From contig NZ_JH994110.1 in NCBI RefSeq assembly GCF_000316195.1, positions 328,173-392,172 on the forward strand: a stretch of DNA of 64,000 nucleotides. Reading direction: 5' to 3'. Source of the stretch: Brachyspira hampsonii 30446. GTDB taxonomy: Bacteria > Spirochaetota > Brachyspiria > Brachyspirales > Brachyspiraceae. The position numbers were made by a program, and so were the translations under genes. The notes beneath the pieces are model-generated. The model was given only the letters and a program-made list of their open reading frames with translations, was not told the DNA's origin and searched no databases. This document shows positions 37,296 through 47,002 of the stretch, piece after piece. Each line of letters starts with the position of its first letter. The first letter of the stretch is position 1.

Positions 37296-38315
37296 TTAAA
37301 AAATTCTTCTTTTAGCTCCTGAGTCATAAAGTTCTTTAGCTATTTTTTCATTTATTTTGGCATCTAAAAATCTATACATATTTAGTACAGCATTTTTCAT
37401 ACCTATGCCGCTGGTTTTGCCATGTCCTACAAAAGCTCCGCCATTTAAACCTAATAATATAGCTGAACCATAAGAATCGGAACTCATTTTTGATTTCAAA
37501 TTATTAAATACAGGTTTCATCATAAGCCCTCCCATAACGCTGATAGGATTCTTCTTAACTTCGTCTTTTAATAGATTAACAACAAAAGAAGCTGTTCCTT
37601 CTATAGTTTTTAACACTATATTTCCATCGAATCCGTCAGTTACAACAACATCAACACTATCAGATTTTAGCATATCATTAGGCTCTATATTACCTATGAA
37701 ATTAATTTTTTTCATTTTTTGAAGACGCTCAAATGATTTTTTAGCATTAGCGTTCCCTTTAGAGTCTTCTTCGCCTATATTCAAGAGTCCGACTCTAGGA
37801 TTATCTATCTTTAAATATCTTTTAGCAAATACTCTGCCCATAACGGCAAATTGAACTATATAATCTGTAGTGCAGTCAACATTTGCTCCCATATCCAACA
37901 TACAGAACTCGCCGTTTAATTTTGGAAGTGTAGATATAAGAGGTGGACGCATAACGCCTTTTAAACGTCCTATTTCAGTAAGAGCTGCGGCTAAAGTAGC
38001 ACCTGTATTTCCTGGTGAAAAGAAACCATCTGCTTCTTTCTCTCTAACCAAACGAGCAGCCAATAAAACGGAGGCATTCTTTTTATGTTTTATGCCGTTA
38101 GCAGGACTTTCATTCATATCTATTATTTCATCTGTATGTCTTATATCTATACGATTATGATCATATTTAGTTTTAGATATGGCTTGTGATATGTTTTTTT
38201 CATTGCCTACTAAAATTAAATTAATATCTTTATTTTCTTGTAGGGCACTAACAGCACCTAATACTAGTTCTTCAAGAGGCTTTTCTCCGCTGGCTACATC
38301 TATGGCTAAATTCAT
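37296..38315 (-). CDS. plsX: Phosphate acyltransferase PlsX
   Basis: This 339-residue enzyme converts acyl-ACP to acyl-phosphate for PlsY. Motifs are MNLAIDVASGEKPLEELVLG, FFSPGNTGATLAAALTEIGRLKG.RPPL and DVVVTDGFDGNIVLKTIEG, with a C-terminal LGLNGGAFVGHGKTS. It is clustered with rpmF upstream (21-base gap) and a FabH-like gene downstream, the conserved bacterial rpmF-plsX-fabH arrangement. Confidence 0.95.
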   Translation of the reverse strand: MNLAIDVASGEKPLEELVLGAVSALQENKDINLILVGNEKNISQAISKTKYDHNRIDIRHTDEIIDMNESPANGIKHKKNASVLLAARLVREKEADGFFSPGNTGATLAAALTEIGRLKGVMRPPLISTLPKLNGEFCMLDMGANVDCTTDYIVQFAVMGRVFAKRYLKIDNPRVGLLNIGEEDSKGNANAKKSFERLQKMKKINFIGNIEPNDMLKSDSVDVVVTDGFDGNIVLKTIEGTASFVVNLLKDEVKKNPISVMGGLMMKPVFNNLKSKMSSDSYGSAILLGLNGGAFVGHGKTSGIGMKNAVLNMYRFLDAKINEKIAKELYDSGAKRRIF

Positions 38316-38336
38316 AACAACTTCCTAAAATTAGTT

Positions 38337-38531
38337 TTATCCGGCATTTTGTGTTTTTGGAGCTTTGATTACTCTGTCTTTATAAAAACCGCATTCCGGA
38401 CAGATTCTATGAGGCATTCTTTCTGCTCCGCATTGAGGACAGATTGATAATGAGCCTAAGAATCTTTTATCATTAGCTGCTTGTCTTGATCTTTTTTTTG
38501 CTTTCGATTTTCTATGCTTTGGTACCGCCAT
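38337..38531 (-). CDS. rpmF: 50S ribosomal protein L32, zinc-binding form
   Basis: This 64-residue protein begins MAVPKHRKSKAKKRSRQA, the standard L32 start. It has two Cys pairs (CPQC, CPEC) that bind zinc. It heads the operon rpmF-plsX-(fabH-like)-rnfCDG. A near-consensus promoter lies ~90 bases upstream and a T/C-rich sequence reading GGAG on the minus strand precedes the start. Confidence 0.96.
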   Translation of the reverse strand: MAVPKHRKSKAKKRSRQAANDKRFLGSLSICPQCGAERMPHRICPECGFYKDRVIKAPKTQNAG

Positions 38532-38613
38532 TTTTTTCTCCTTATATTTAAATGTTCAAATAAATTCAAAAATTAAGATAATTATCGCTATTATACGATA
38601 CAAATTTTAGACT

Positions 38614-38642
38614 ATAATACTATGAAGAATCAATTTTGTCAA
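38614..38642 (-). promoter_or_regulatory. Sigma-70 promoter of the rpmF operon
   Basis: On the minus strand TTGACA (38642-38637), a 17-base spacer and TATTAT (38619-38614) form a near-consensus promoter. It is the only strong one upstream of the six-gene run. Confidence 0.8.
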
Positions 38643-38665
38643 GCAGAATTAACATAATATATAGT

Positions 38666-39655
38666 CTATTTTCTTGTAACTTTTCCATCTCTTATTACTA
38701 TAGAACTTTTATCTAGTATTTCTTCTGTAAATTCTAGATTATAATCTTTAGCGATATCTTCATTAATAAGAATTCTGTATGAATCAGATAATTGTACAAA
38801 ATTTAATCCTTCTGTTCTGCCATTGTTATTTATTACATCATTAAGAAGCAATGCTAATTGTCTGCCTAAATAATAATAATTGAAATCTAATGAGAATAAT
38901 ATTGATGAATTTACAGCTTCCGAAATATCAGTATTTATCAATGGAATAGAATATTCATCGCATAAATGTGATATAGAATATATATTCTTATTTATATATT
39001 CTTCATCGGCTAAAATCATATAGTCTATGTCTTTAAATTTGATAATATTTTCTATATCATGAGAATTAAAATCTTTTTCTATTTCCAAGGGATAATATAT
39101 TATATTCTCATTGCTGCAATATTGGGTAATATGTTTAGATATATTCACTGACATTACTGAGTTTTTAGTGTATAAATAAGCAATACTTTTTACCTTGTTT
39201 TCAGAAATGATTTTTATATACTTGGTAATATCCAAATTGACATAAACGCCTGTAATATTATTATTCTGAATTTCATTTCTGCTTATATTACTTAATGATA
39301 AATTATCAAAAGAACCAGCAAATACTATAGATTGCGGAACTATTATATTCATAGATAGTAAAGTAGCATTTTCTCCTATAATTACCGCTATACTAGAGTT
39401 ATCATCTCTTACATTATTAGCAGTTCTTATTATTGATAAATCATCATTATCCAATTCGTAAAAGTTAATTTGAACATCCATTTTATCAGATAATATTTGA
39501 TCTAAGAGTCCTTTTTCTATAGAAGCGTATTTTCTAGAATTTTTTTCTTTTATTATACTTATAATAGTAGTTTTTTGCGAGTTTTCTTCATTACTGCATG
39601 AAAATAAAAAAAGAATTAATAGCAATAATATAATTTTTAAGTTATTAGTTATCAT
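38666..39655 (-). CDS. TrpX-like ABC substrate-binding lipoprotein
   Basis: This 329-residue lipoprotein has lipobox LFSC (Cys ~20) after a strongly hydrophobic signal. The mature part has the two-lobe type I periplasmic-binding pattern of the ABC_sub_bind/TrpX family: alternating strands and helices (VIIGENATLLSM, SIVFAGSFD, YMILADEEYI, LDFNYYYLGRQLALLL). The family captures amino-acid-like ligands such as tryptophan for an ABC importer. No permease or ATPase is adjacent, so it is an orphan here. It lies 11 bases after trmB. Confidence 0.75.
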   Translation of the reverse strand: MITNNLKIILLLLILFLFSCSNEENSQKTTIISIIKEKNSRKYASIEKGLLDQILSDKMDVQINFYELDNDDLSIIRTANNVRDDNSSIAVIIGENATLLSMNIIVPQSIVFAGSFDNLSLSNISRNEIQNNNITGVYVNLDITKYIKIISENKVKSIAYLYTKNSVMSVNISKHITQYCSNENIIYYPLEIEKDFNSHDIENIIKFKDIDYMILADEEYINKNIYSISHLCDEYSIPLINTDISEAVNSSILFSLDFNYYYLGRQLALLLNDVINNNGRTEGLNFVQLSDSYRILINEDIAKDYNLEFTEEILDKSSIVIRDGKVTRK

Positions 39656-39666
39656 ACATCTATATT

Positions 39667-40314
39667 TTATATTTTTTTAGAGTGAGCAAAGAAGTATATA
39701 TTATGACCTATTGCTCTCATTTTCTCCTCATAAAGTGTTATGCCGTAGCCTTCTAATTTATTTACATAATCTGATGATAAAGCATTTTTAAATATTAATG
39801 ACTCTTTATAAATAGGATTCATTATTTCTAATGCATAATTATCATCATCTGTAACTGAATAGAATATACCATCATCTTTAAGTAAAATATTCATCTTACC
39901 CAAAAAATCTTTAGTAAATATTCTTCTATGAGCATGTTTTTTCTTAGGCCAAGGATCAGGAAAGTTTAAATATATTTTATCAAAATAATATTTGCCGTTT
40001 AGATATTTATCTATTATATTATTAGCCTCGCCGAATATAATAGTTAGATTTTTTATATTTCTTTTATATGCTTTTGATACTGCTTTTTTAGCGGCTTTAT
40101 ATGAATATTCTATTCCTATAAAATATTTATCTTTATTATTCATAGCAAGCTCTACTATAAATTTTCCGTTGCCGCAGCCTATTTCTAATTCTATTATTTC
40201 ATAACCGGATAATCTGTTTTGCAGTTCATTTGATATTGCAGAACTATCTTCTGAATTAAAATCATCTAATAAATATTCTTTTAATATTGATTCATCAAGA
40301 TTTAAATTTCTCAA
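39667..40314 (-). CDS. trmB: tRNA (guanine-N7)-methyltransferase TrmB
   Basis: This 215-residue Rossmann methylase makes m7G46 in tRNA. Motifs are LEIGCGNGKFIVELA (AdoMet binding), FIGIEYSYKAAKKA and the family signature LNFPDPWPKKKHAHRRIF. Length is normal. It is co-oriented and nearly contiguous with the lipoprotein gene downstream. Confidence 0.94.
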   Translation of the reverse strand: MRNLNLDESILKEYLLDDFNSEDSSAISNELQNRLSGYEIIELEIGCGNGKFIVELAMNNKDKYFIGIEYSYKAAKKAVSKAYKRNIKNLTIIFGEANNIIDKYLNGKYYFDKIYLNFPDPWPKKKHAHRRIFTKDFLGKMNILLKDDGIFYSVTDDDNYALEIMNPIYKESLIFKNALSSDYVNKLEGYGITLYEEKMRAIGHNIYFFAHSKKI

Positions 40315-40406
40315 TTATATTCCTCATTACTAATATTTTACTTGAATGATATATTACTTAATTTTTATGTCAATACTTAATATATTAAAGCATTATAATT
40401 TTATAT

Positions 40407-40762
40407 ATGCGGTGTTTACGCCGAAAACTTAAATAAATCTTGGGTGGGCAGCTAATAAATGTGATACAAATAAAAAAGAAAATAAAAATTATGAATTAAA
40501 AGTTAATTAAAAAGCCTAGAGGGTGGGCAAATGAAAATAAATTTTAAAACTTTAATTACATACCCCGCCCTTTATTCTTTACAGCGTATTTTTTATATTT
40601 TAATTTAAATTAATTTTACTGCTTATTTAGAAATGTTAACACCCGCCCAAATTTTATTTAAATTTTAAAATCTATTTAACGCACGATTTAGTATTTCTTT
40701 TATAATGGATTAAACTGAATTAATAATGTAATTAATTATAAAATTTAGTTTACCGTGCGTTT
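40407..40762. repeat. B-A mosaic palindromic repeat, copy 7
   Basis: It begins with a partial right arm of module A (ATGCGGTG, 40408). Module B: CTTGGGTGGGCAGC (40439), AGAGGGTGGGCAAATG (40518), CATACCCCGCCCTTTAT (40559), ACCCGCCCAA (40641). A complete A follows: AACGCACG (40678) and ACCGTGCGTT (40752). The block GCCTAGAGGGTGGGCAA is shared with copy 3. It fills the gap between trmB and the outer-membrane protein gene. Confidence 0.85.
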
Positions 40763-40781
40763 TTTCTAATAATATTTTTAA

Positions 40782-41951
40782 TTAAAATACGGCTTTCATA
40801 GCAATATAGTATCTTCCGTCAGTAGAGCCTTGAAATCCAAATGAAATAGGATCAAATTTCACATAAGCAGAATATTCTAAACAAAACAAATCTTCTTTAG
40901 GATCAAAACTGTATGCATGATTATCATTATTGTTAACAGGTATATAAAATAGAGGTCTCAAAGCAACATTTATCATTTTCCATTCAAGTCCAAGTTCAAA
41001 CCTTAAATAATGTGCGTCATTATCTCTCCAAGTATATTCACCTAATAAATTTAGCCATAAGTCCTTATTAAGAAATGGAATTCTTCCCATACCGGATAAT
41101 TGCACCAGATGATGAGTATAATATTCCTTTTCATCGTTAATATTATCTGGGGTATTATATCTGCTTTTAAAATTGTCAGGAGAAAGAGAGTTTTTGTTAT
41201 TGTATTGATATAGAAGCTGAGCTCTGAAGTAGTCTCCGTTAATTTTGAAAACAGCGGCCAATGGATTTGAATCTTCAGAAAAACCTTGCGAATAAGATAA
41301 TTCATAATAAGAACCTATAAATCCAGCCCTAAAACCCATTTCATTATTAACTCTAGGAATATACCAATGCGGAGCAAAGTTTGCAGATTCACTGTCAATA
41401 ACAGAAGGCAAAAGCATAAATGTAGAACCATTAATATCATTAACTGCTTTCATTCTAAAAGATAATAATATTCTAGTTAAAGTAACAGTTTCTATACCAG
41501 CATCATATAATCCTATACTTCCTGTAGCATAATCTTTATTAAATACATCAAATTTAGAAGTCATAGTTACAAATGGAGTTGCAGAAAACATCCAATCAAA
41601 ATGGAAACTTTTACCTACAGATAAATACATGTCAGGCATACTAAAATGTCCATCTTTCAAATTAACACCTATTAAAGTATTCATGTGTATTTCTATAGTT
41701 GAAAGTTCATATAATAGTCTTGATGGGAATGAATTTTTTAATCTATTTTCTCTTTTATGACTTTCATGTATATAGTCAAAAGGCATATAACTTTCTGTAG
41801 GTCTTTCATATTCTATACCTATATAAGGCCAAACATCTACAGCACCTTTCAATAGATTTTGTTCCTTATCAGTATATGGAGATTGTCCGTATATTATTGT
41901 ACTGTATATCAATATTAATGGCAGAACTATGAATTTTAATATATTCTTCAT
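40782..41951 (-). CDS. Predicted outer-membrane beta-barrel protein, 389 residues
   Basis: A signal peptide (KFIVLPLILIYSTIIYG, cleavage near QS) is followed by many alternating, aromatic-rich strands and a C-terminal ...GRYYIAMKAVF ending in Phe, the signal for outer-membrane assembly. There is no family I can name; it is unrelated in sequence to the small barrels at 0.5-3.9 kb. A porin-like or transport role is possible. It is flanked by a repeat at the 3' end and a divergent promoter at the 5' end. Confidence 0.7.
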   Translation of the reverse strand: MKNILKFIVLPLILIYSTIIYGQSPYTDKEQNLLKGAVDVWPYIGIEYERPTESYMPFDYIHESHKRENRLKNSFPSRLLYELSTIEIHMNTLIGVNLKDGHFSMPDMYLSVGKSFHFDWMFSATPFVTMTSKFDVFNKDYATGSIGLYDAGIETVTLTRILLSFRMKAVNDINGSTFMLLPSVIDSESANFAPHWYIPRVNNEMGFRAGFIGSYYELSYSQGFSEDSNPLAAVFKINGDYFRAQLLYQYNNKNSLSPDNFKSRYNTPDNINDEKEYYTHHLVQLSGMGRIPFLNKDLWLNLLGEYTWRDNDAHYLRFELGLEWKMINVALRPLFYIPVNNNDNHAYSFDPKEDLFCLEYSAYVKFDPISFGFQGSTDGRYYIAMKAVF

Positions 41952-42007
41952 AAAAACCTATTTTTATATTATGTTTATATATTATATTGTATCATATAAA
42001 TAAAAAA

Positions 42008-42036
42008 TTGACAATTGAATTTATATGTGATATAAT
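42008..42036 (+). promoter_or_regulatory. Consensus sigma-70 promoter of the zapB-like/zapA pair
   Basis: TTGACA (42008-42013), a 17-base spacer and TATAAT (42031-42036) match the sigma-70 consensus exactly, 30 bases before the first gene. Confidence 0.85.
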
Positions 42037-42066
42037 TTTTAATATATATTTTTTTGGGGGGAAAAT

Positions 42067-43167
42067 TTGAAAGAATTTACAATTTTAGAAGAAAAATTGA
42101 AAGATATTTTAGATGAATACCAATTAATTTCATTTGATAATAAAGAATTATACCAAGTTATAGAACAGCTTAAATCAGAAAAAGAAGAATTAATAAACAG
42201 TTTGAAAAATGTGAAAGATAGTTTCAATCTTTTAAAAGAAGAAAAAACTATATTAGAGGCTGACAAAAGAAATGCTACTGATAATTATAATTCTATAAAA
42301 GAAGATAAAGATAATTTAATAAAACAATTAGAAGCTACTAGAATAGAAAGAGATACTCTTAAATCTAATTTAGAAAATATAGAAAAAGATTCTATAGCCT
42401 TAATAGAAGAAAATGATACTCTTAAAAAAGAATTAGAAAAAGCAATAAGAGCTATAGATTCTCTAAATAAAGAAAACAATGATCTTAAAGAAAAATTAAG
42501 TATTCTCATAGAAAGAATAGACAGTGTTAGGAAATCTAGTTTTGAATCTAAGAAATCTCATCATTCAGCTATTATTCATAATTCAGAAAATGCCTCTCAT
42601 AATGATTTAGTTAACAATGCTGCATCAGCTAATAATGTAAGTGCAGTTAATGTAAATGCAGTTCATAATAATGTAAATGCAGTTCATAATAATGAAGAAA
42701 ATAATAATAAAGAATTAAAAGAAACAGCTAAAGAAGTTAAAGAAGAAGTTAAAAATGCTGAAAATGAGTTTGCGAATGATTTAGAAGAGCCTGATGAAGA
42801 AAATCCTTTTAAAAGTGATGAACAATTATCTAATGAATATGAGGAATATAAATCTGAAAATCAGATTAACAAAAGCAGCGATACAAAAGAAGTAAATGAA
42901 ATAAAAGAAGTTAAAGAAGTTTCAAATGTAAAAGTGAGCGAAGATGAAGATCCATTCAGTAATGCTTCAGATGCTAGTTGGGATAATGATATAAAAAATG
43001 AAGAGGTAGAAAATAAAACTAATGAGGCATCAGCAGAGAATATTGAAGAAATTGATGAGAAAGAGAGCAAAGAAGATAATTATGAGTTTGATATAAATGA
43101 AGATGATCAGTATATGTTTGGTGATGATGATGAGGAAGAATTTTTCTTTGATAATGAATCAAAATAA
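42067..43167 (+). CDS. Coiled-coil protein upstream of zapA (ZapB-like N-terminus)
   Basis: This 366-residue protein starts at a TTG with an exceptional G-run (GGGGGG) ribosome site. Residues 1-155 are one continuous heptad coiled coil (LEEKLKDILDEYQLISFDNKELYQ...), similar in style to ZapB. The middle contains a 24-base direct repeat encoding VNAVHNN twice (~194-210). The C-terminal half is disordered and very acidic. It lies 13 bases before zapA under a consensus promoter. A role as a ZapA partner at the division ring is inferred from the neighbour and coiled coil only. Confidence 0.65.
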   Translation: MKEFTILEEKLKDILDEYQLISFDNKELYQVIEQLKSEKEELINSLKNVKDSFNLLKEEKTILEADKRNATDNYNSIKEDKDNLIKQLEATRIERDTLKSNLENIEKDSIALIEENDTLKKELEKAIRAIDSLNKENNDLKEKLSILIERIDSVRKSSFESKKSHHSAIIHNSENASHNDLVNNAASANNVSAVNVNAVHNNVNAVHNNEENNNKELKETAKEVKEEVKNAENEFANDLEEPDEENPFKSDEQLSNEYEEYKSENQINKSSDTKEVNEIKEVKEVSNVKVSEDEDPFSNASDASWDNDIKNEEVENKTNEASAENIEEIDEKESKEDNYEFDINEDDQYMFGDDDEEEFFFDNESK

Positions 43168-43180
43168 TAGGTAAATAATT

Positions 43181-43513
43181 ATGGATAATATTAATATTGT
43201 AGAGGTTAATATATACGGAAGGACGCTAAGCATAAAATCTCAAGACGGCAATGCTGAATATTTAAAAGAAGTTGCAGAATTTGTTAATGAGAGTATGAAT
43301 GATATAGCAGAGCATTATGGTCCAAATTATCCAAGAGATACTATAGCCATACTAGCATGTCTTAATATAGCAGATCTTTTAAAAAGAGAAATAGCAAATA
43401 ATAAAGCAGGAAAAGATACATTATTGGCATTAAAAGAAAGTATAGCTTCCAGATCAAATGAGCTTATAAGACTCATAGATGAAACTAAAGATATTAATAA
43501 GGAAAAACAATAA
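43181..43513 (+). CDS. zapA: Cell-division protein ZapA
   Basis: This 110-residue protein has the ZapA pattern: an N-terminal strand VEVNIYGRTLSIKS, then YLKEVAEFVNESMNDIAEHY, an AILACLNIADLLKREI helix and a C-terminal coiled coil. ZapA binds and cross-links FtsZ filaments at midcell. It is translated from the same message as the coiled-coil gene before it. ftsZ is not in the window. Confidence 0.85.
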   Translation: MDNINIVEVNIYGRTLSIKSQDGNAEYLKEVAEFVNESMNDIAEHYGPNYPRDTIAILACLNIADLLKREIANNKAGKDTLLALKESIASRSNELIRLIDETKDINKEKQ

Positions 43514-43545
43514 AGTTATAATTAGATTATAGTTCATTGTTATTA

Positions 43546-45231
43546 TTATATTTGACTATCTCTAAGCATATAATTAAATTGATTTCTTGTATAAACTTTA
43601 ATTTTATCATTATGTGTAGCATAACTTCTGGCACTATTTGTAAGTTCAAGAGGAAGAATTAATATTCCATTTTTTGCCCCAGCCTCATTTATAAGAAGCA
43701 TAAAATCTCTAATGACAAGTTCCCCTACCTCAGTATTTCTCCATCGCTTGAAAGATATTAAAGTTAAATCTTTTTTACTTTTATTTGCGGAAAATGCCAA
43801 ATAATTAACTTCATCTCCGTAATCATAATCTATTAACTTTTCATTATATTCCTGCACAGCTGAATATAAAAGTTTTTTCTGTATTATATCCTGACATATA
43901 CTTTTAAAAGATGACAAGCTTATATCATAAATTTTATCTACTTTCTTACTGCTTACATTTTCTATAGTAGCATTATTTTCATTTATATTGCATTCTAATA
44001 ATATTTTTTCAATATCTACACTTCTTTCTATTTCTATTAAATTTAATATTTTGTCTAAACTATTAAAAGAATCTTCCCACAAACTTACAGCATTTTCCCA
44101 AGCTTCTATATACTTAGCATCAACATATTTTTCATAATTTTCTTTTATATATTTATCATTATTATTTAAGAGCATATCTCCTCTTAATTTTTTTAACTGA
44201 ACTTCAGCTTTTGCAATAGCAGATAAATAATTAAACATACTATCCAAATCATATATGCTGAATTCAGGATCATTGAATAATTTGATATGCTCAAAATAAC
44301 TTATAGCACTATTAATATCTTTGATAAAATAATTGTAAAAACCAAAATCTAAAATAATAATAGTTTCATCTTTTGTTATTTCATTTATTTTGTACTGTTT
44401 TGAGTATTGATTATATAAATTAATAAAAGCTTCATTGTCATCTGATTTATATAATATATACAAATATATTCGGTTTATGAAAAAGCGGTATTTAGAATCA
44501 TTTTTAATTGCTCTTGATGATAATATAGATTCTGCCAAGCTTCTTGCACTGTTAATTTCATCATTTATAATATATAGTGAAATCAGTATTTTCTCTACCA
44601 ATGTCATTTCATCATAGTCTTCTTCAATATTGCTTATATTTCTGCTTAATCTCTTATGAAGCTCTTCAAGCATAGGAATAACTTTTTTATACTCTTTATT
44701 TATAAAATAAGATATAGCAGCTATTTTAAGCTCGTATATTTCAAAATCATTTTTATTATTTAAAACTCTATTAAAATATTCTGAAGCTAATCTATAAGCC
44801 CCTTCTCTTCCAAGCTCTGTAGCTGCTTTTATAGAATAGTATGTATTATTAACATCTATCTGAGCTATTTTTAAAGTATATTTTAAACTTTCTTCTCTAT
44901 TATCTAATTTGCTGTATAACTCTTCAAGTTTTTTATATATATTTAATTCTTCTCCTTCAAAATATTTAATATTAAGAAGTTTTTCATATTTTTCTATAGC
45001 TTTTTCTGTCATATTGTACTGTTCTTCTATTACCGCTAATTCATATATTGAATTATAATCTTTAGGATTCAACTGTATTTTTTTCTCAAGCTCATCTATC
45101 TTTTTCTTTATGTCTTTCGGCTTATATGTATGATTACTTCCTATCATTATACTTTTTAAGAAGAAAATGATTCCTAATACTATTATTATAGATACCGGAA
45201 CTATGATTATATAAGTGTAAGAGTCAAGCAT
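43546..45231 (-). CDS. Membrane-anchored TPR protein with C-terminal Mrr-like domain, paralogue 1
   Basis: This 561-residue protein has one N-terminal TM helix (YIIIVPVSIIIVLGIIFFL), then a helical TPR-like region to ~460. Its C-terminal ~90 residues resemble the Mrr-type restriction endonuclease fold: YGDEVNYLAF, then KKDLTLISFKRWRNTEVGELVIRDF, AGAKNGILILP, and KVYTRNQFN. Asp and Lys of a D...xxK site may be present, but the usual Gln/Glu two residues before Lys is Ser, so activity is doubtful. It follows its paralogue by 21 bases. The function is unknown; protein binding plus nucleic-acid sensing is one reading. Confidence 0.6.
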   Translation of the reverse strand: MLDSYTYIIIVPVSIIIVLGIIFFLKSIMIGSNHTYKPKDIKKKIDELEKKIQLNPKDYNSIYELAVIEEQYNMTEKAIEKYEKLLNIKYFEGEELNIYKKLEELYSKLDNREESLKYTLKIAQIDVNNTYYSIKAATELGREGAYRLASEYFNRVLNNKNDFEIYELKIAAISYFINKEYKKVIPMLEELHKRLSRNISNIEEDYDEMTLVEKILISLYIINDEINSARSLAESILSSRAIKNDSKYRFFINRIYLYILYKSDDNEAFINLYNQYSKQYKINEITKDETIIILDFGFYNYFIKDINSAISYFEHIKLFNDPEFSIYDLDSMFNYLSAIAKAEVQLKKLRGDMLLNNNDKYIKENYEKYVDAKYIEAWENAVSLWEDSFNSLDKILNLIEIERSVDIEKILLECNINENNATIENVSSKKVDKIYDISLSSFKSICQDIIQKKLLYSAVQEYNEKLIDYDYGDEVNYLAFSANKSKKDLTLISFKRWRNTEVGELVIRDFMLLINEAGAKNGILILPLELTNSARSYATHNDKIKVYTRNQFNYMLRDSQI

Positions 45232-45252
45232 AATATGTCCTATGTTTAGTAA

Positions 45253-46944
45253 TTATTTTACAAAATTACTTTTTAAAAATGAATTAAATTGGCTTCTTGT
45301 ATAAACAGTAATTTTTTCATTATGTTTTGCATAGCTTTTTGCACTATTTGACAATTTCACAGGTAGAATCAGTATCCCATTTTTTGCCCCGGATTCATTG
45401 ACCATAAGTAAGAAATCTCTGATTATAAGTTCGCCTACCTCAGTATTTTTCCATCTTTTTATTGAAATTAATGTTAAATCCTTTTTATTTTTATTAGTAG
45501 GGTACGCCAAATAATTAACATCATCTCCATATTCATAATTTATTACATTATCTGAATACTCCTGCAATATAGAATATGATAATTTATTTTGAATTATATT
45601 CTGGCAGAGTTTTTTGAAATTACTCAAACTTAATGAATATATAGTATCTATATTTGTAATTCTTTTCTGCCTATTATCATCATTTAATTGTTTTTCTATA
45701 TTATATTCATTTAGTATTTTATCAACATCAATAGTATTTTGAATTTCTACCAATGAATTAATATAATCAAAATTATAGAAATTTCCTTCCCATAATCCCA
45801 ATACTTTTTCCCATATTTCTATTAATTCGCTGTCAATATATTTATCATATCTTTCATTTACATATTTTTCATCATTTAGTTTCATAGCATTTCTTAGTTT
45901 GCTTAATTGAAGTGATGCTTTATTAACTTCATTAAGATACAGCAGTATTTGATCTAAATAATAAACGCTGTATTCCAATTTATGAAAAGAATTCAATTTT
46001 GTAAAGAACCTTATAGAAGCATCTATATCTTTTAAGAAATATGAATAAAATGCAAAATCAAATATAAGCCCTGCATATTTATAATCTGCCTCTTCTAAAT
46101 TATATAAACTAATTATATTATTATACATTTTTCTAAATATTTCATTATCAGATAATTTATACAATGTGTACATATACATTTTATTAATATATAATCTATG
46201 TTCTTCGCTTATATTTTTATTTGATAATATTTGTTCTATGAATGTAATTGCTCTATTAAGCTCATCAGCCGATATGTACATAGATATCATCAATATTTCA
46301 AGATTATAAATTTCTGATACATCTATTTCTTTATCATTGGATATTTTTTTGTATAATTCTTCTAAAAAGATTATAGACTTTCTATAATCTTTAATCATAA
46401 AAAATGATAATGCAGCTGTTTTTGCCTCTTCTGCATCTATATTTTCTTTTGATACTATCACTTTATTAAAGTATTCGCAGGCAAGTTTATATTTGCCTTC
46501 TTTTCCAAGCATAGTACCTAATTTCATAGCATAATAAATATTATTAGGTTCAGCTTTTTCAATTAAAAGAGAATATTTAAAACTTTTTTCTTTATCTCCT
46601 AATTGAGAATATGCCGGCTCTAATTTTTTGTATATCTCAATTTCATTAATATCATTATCCGCAAAATATCTCTCTTTGATAAGTTTTTCATATTTCTCTA
46701 ATGCATTATTAAAGTCGCCGTATTTTTCTTCAAGCATAGCTAATTGATAAATGGAGTCTAAATCATTTTCATTTTCTGATATATTCTTCTGCAGCTCATT
46801 CATCATCTTTTTTATATTTTTCTTAGGCTTATTTTTATTTTTAGAAAAAATATTTTTAATCATTATAATTGTAGATATTAATATAACGATAAATATTACT
46901 GCTATTATTATGTATAATGTAGTGTCTTTCATGTTTTTATCCAA
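45253..46944 (-). CDS. Membrane-anchored TPR protein with C-terminal Mrr-like domain, paralogue 2
   Basis: This 563-residue paralogue of the gene downstream has the same layout: TM helix (LYIIIAVIFIVILISTIIM), basic patch, TPR-like helices and an Mrr-like C-terminus (YGDDVNYLAY, KKDLTLISIKRWKNTEVG, SGAKNGILILP, KITVYTRSQFN). The C-terminal domain is better conserved between the two than the TPR part, which implies selection on it. The active-site-like Ser-x-Lys is shared. It lies 58 bases after hisC on the same strand. The duplication is tandem and not recent. Confidence 0.6.
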   Translation of the reverse strand: MDKNMKDTTLYIIIAVIFIVILISTIIMIKNIFSKNKNKPKKNIKKMMNELQKNISENENDLDSIYQLAMLEEKYGDFNNALEKYEKLIKERYFADNDINEIEIYKKLEPAYSQLGDKEKSFKYSLLIEKAEPNNIYYAMKLGTMLGKEGKYKLACEYFNKVIVSKENIDAEEAKTAALSFFMIKDYRKSIIFLEELYKKISNDKEIDVSEIYNLEILMISMYISADELNRAITFIEQILSNKNISEEHRLYINKMYMYTLYKLSDNEIFRKMYNNIISLYNLEEADYKYAGLIFDFAFYSYFLKDIDASIRFFTKLNSFHKLEYSVYYLDQILLYLNEVNKASLQLSKLRNAMKLNDEKYVNERYDKYIDSELIEIWEKVLGLWEGNFYNFDYINSLVEIQNTIDVDKILNEYNIEKQLNDDNRQKRITNIDTIYSLSLSNFKKLCQNIIQNKLSYSILQEYSDNVINYEYGDDVNYLAYPTNKNKKDLTLISIKRWKNTEVGELIIRDFLLMVNESGAKNGILILPVKLSNSAKSYAKHNEKITVYTRSQFNSFLKSNFVK

Positions 46945-47002
46945 TATTTTATATTTTGTTATTTATTTATGTAAAAAAAATTAAAAACTTTAAATAATTT
47001 CT

